Shown here in pieces: positions 63,140 through 64,000 of a stretch of 64,000 nt of DNA. The notes under the pieces are model-generated. The model saw nothing but the letters and a program-made list of their open reading frames with translations. It did no database searches and was not told where the DNA came from. Source of the stretch: CAWGCE01 sp964480915 (GTDB taxonomy: Bacteria; Planctomycetota; Planctomycetia; Pirellulales; Pirellulaceae); NCBI GenBank assembly GCA_964480915.1, contig CAYZRS010000004.1, positions 62,001-126,000 on the forward strand, written 5' to 3'. Each line of letters starts with the position of its first letter. Within the stretch, counting starts at the first letter, position 1. The translations under genes were made by a program, and so were the position numbers.

Positions 63140-64000
63140 TTACCAACGAGCTTCCACCTCTGTCCACTCATGTGGGTTCAAAGTCAATCGAATCGCCCCG
63201 TCTACGACTTCCCATTCCTTACGTTCGTTACCGTCGATGTCGATTTTACTAGCCTTCGCGATATCCCGGAACGCCCGGACCGTTAAGTTCACCACCTGCC
63301 CCGTTAATTCGGAGACCGTAAAACGGACACCACAAGACCGCCTCACCCCACCCGATGGAGCTTCACTTTCTTCGTAAATCGGCCGCCAGTCGGTGGCAGC
63401 GACTCGCTTCGAATCGAGATGAAACAACCACCCGGTCGACAAATTCTTCCCTTCCGTGACCTCACAGGCAACCACCGGCGACTGAGACAAGCGGCCCCCA
63501 GCGTCTGCGAGGACCGTCGGAAGATCGACACCTAAGCCATATCGAAACCGGGACGTCGTTTCTCCGGCGACTCGCAGCGGCGTGTCCATTGATTGAGGCC
63601 CACTGCGACGATGGAATGGCAATCCGCCCCACAGCAACGCCGTCCTTTGCTCACCAGCTCGAATTTCGACGAACAGCGGCGACTCAAACTGCTTGCGCGT
63701 GGTCACTTCAGCGTAGTCATTCACGCAGCGGACGATCTCGGCATGCTCCTTCGCCCAAACGGAACGGAGCCCCAAGTAATCGTTCCACGGCGAGCCGCTG
63801 CACTCGCGACAATCGGTCAGCACGACTTCCACTTCGACAATGCGACTCCCCTTCGATACTCGAAACGTCTGCTCAAAACGAGCCACCACAGCACCGTCCT
63901 CGGCCAGCAACCGGCCGGTCGATTGCACGCAACCGACGACGGCGGAAGCAGCCAAAACGCGCACCGTCTCGGCCTCCATCACGACCGTTTCGACCGGCCG
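63140..64000 (-). CDS. C-terminal part of a probable GH38-type alpha-mannosidase (5' end outside window)
   Basis: The frame stays open to the window edge, so only the last 287 residues are present. It resembles the C-terminal beta-sandwich region of bacterial alpha-mannosidases of family GH38: RLLAEDGAVVARFEQTFRV, SRIVEVEVVLTD, WNDYLGLRSVWAKE, ALLWGGLPFHRRSGPQSMDT, and FRYGLGVDLPTVLADA. The catalytic domain would be upstream of the window, so activity cannot be judged. The family call rests on remembered similarity and the overall pattern. Another large beta-sandwich carbohydrate-active protein is the main alternative. Confidence 0.6.
   Translation of the reverse strand, partial: RPVETVVMEAETVRVLAASAVVGCVQSTGRLLAEDGAVVARFEQTFRVSKGSRIVEVEVVLTDCRECSGSPWNDYLGLRSVWAKEHAEIVRCVNDYAEVTTRKQFESPLFVEIRAGEQRTALLWGGLPFHRRSGPQSMDTPLRVAGETTSRFRYGLGVDLPTVLADAGGRLSQSPVVACEVTEGKNLSTGWLFHLDSKRVAATDWRPIYEESEAPSGGVRRSCGVRFTVSELTGQVVNLTVRAFRDIAKASKIDIDGNERKEWEVVDGAIRLTLNPHEWTEVEARW

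Noticed and set aside
1..64000. Mobile elements or prophage explaining the accessory-looking genes
   Set aside because: I found no transposase, integrase, phage structural gene, terminal inverted repeat or attachment-site duplication, and no abrupt composition change by eye.

Overview
The window reads as chromosomal DNA of a planctomycete, most likely Pirellulales. The evidence is a 7,378-codon gene for a surface protein, the planctomycete N-terminal motif of the LExR-[IL]L-x-[ST]A type in two proteins, dockerin-like and PEP-CTERM-like tails on secreted enzymes, a Ser/Thr kinase fused to a tubulin-like GTPase, a DUF3467 protein, and large signalling proteins. I see no tRNA, rRNA, CRISPR array, insertion sequence or prophage gene. 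One 100-N assembly gap lies inside a gene at 59593-59692.

Region 1 (1-30.5 kb) holds two copies of one theme. A giant Ig/cadherin-like surface protein sits beside a membrane sensor. Copy A is the 3' end of a giant gene (2-1369), a hybrid histidine kinase (1587-4094) and an HD-GYP response regulator (4152-5318). Copy B is the giant gene at 5749-27885 and a GGDEF/HD protein (28085-30517). The two giants share a C-terminal transmembrane domain. The two sensors share their extracytoplasmic, membrane and PAS part but have different outputs, phosphorelay in one and c-di-GMP in the other.

Region 2 (30.6-36.5 kb, minus strand) is a probable operon: a protein with cytosolic GAF-like domains and a HlyD adaptor, a periplasmic HlyD adaptor, a PqqD-like/M50 protease/HlyD fusion, and DUF3467. 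I infer that it exports, processes or anchors the giant proteins. Together regions 1 and 2 resemble the logic of the proteobacterial Lap adhesin system, built from different parts.

Region 3 (37-47.6 kb) has two vanadium-haloperoxidase/PAP2-type secreted paralogues with different dockerin-like tails, a shortened SecA-like ATPase, a class II HDAC-like deacetylase, and a secreted glucose/sorbosone dehydrogenase.

Region 4 (47.6-54.2 kb) is a signalling cluster. A divergently transcribed FHA-EAL protein faces an AAA ATPase and the kinase-tubulin fusion. It could connect threonine phosphorylation, c-di-GMP breakdown and a tubulin-like GTPase.

Region 5 (54.2-64 kb) is more ordinary: a secreted arylsulfotransferase-like protein, YraN, a PEP-CTERM protein, a tricorn-like S41 protease, an orphan MT-A70 methyltransferase, cytidylate kinase, and the C-terminal part of a probable GH38-type alpha-mannosidase.
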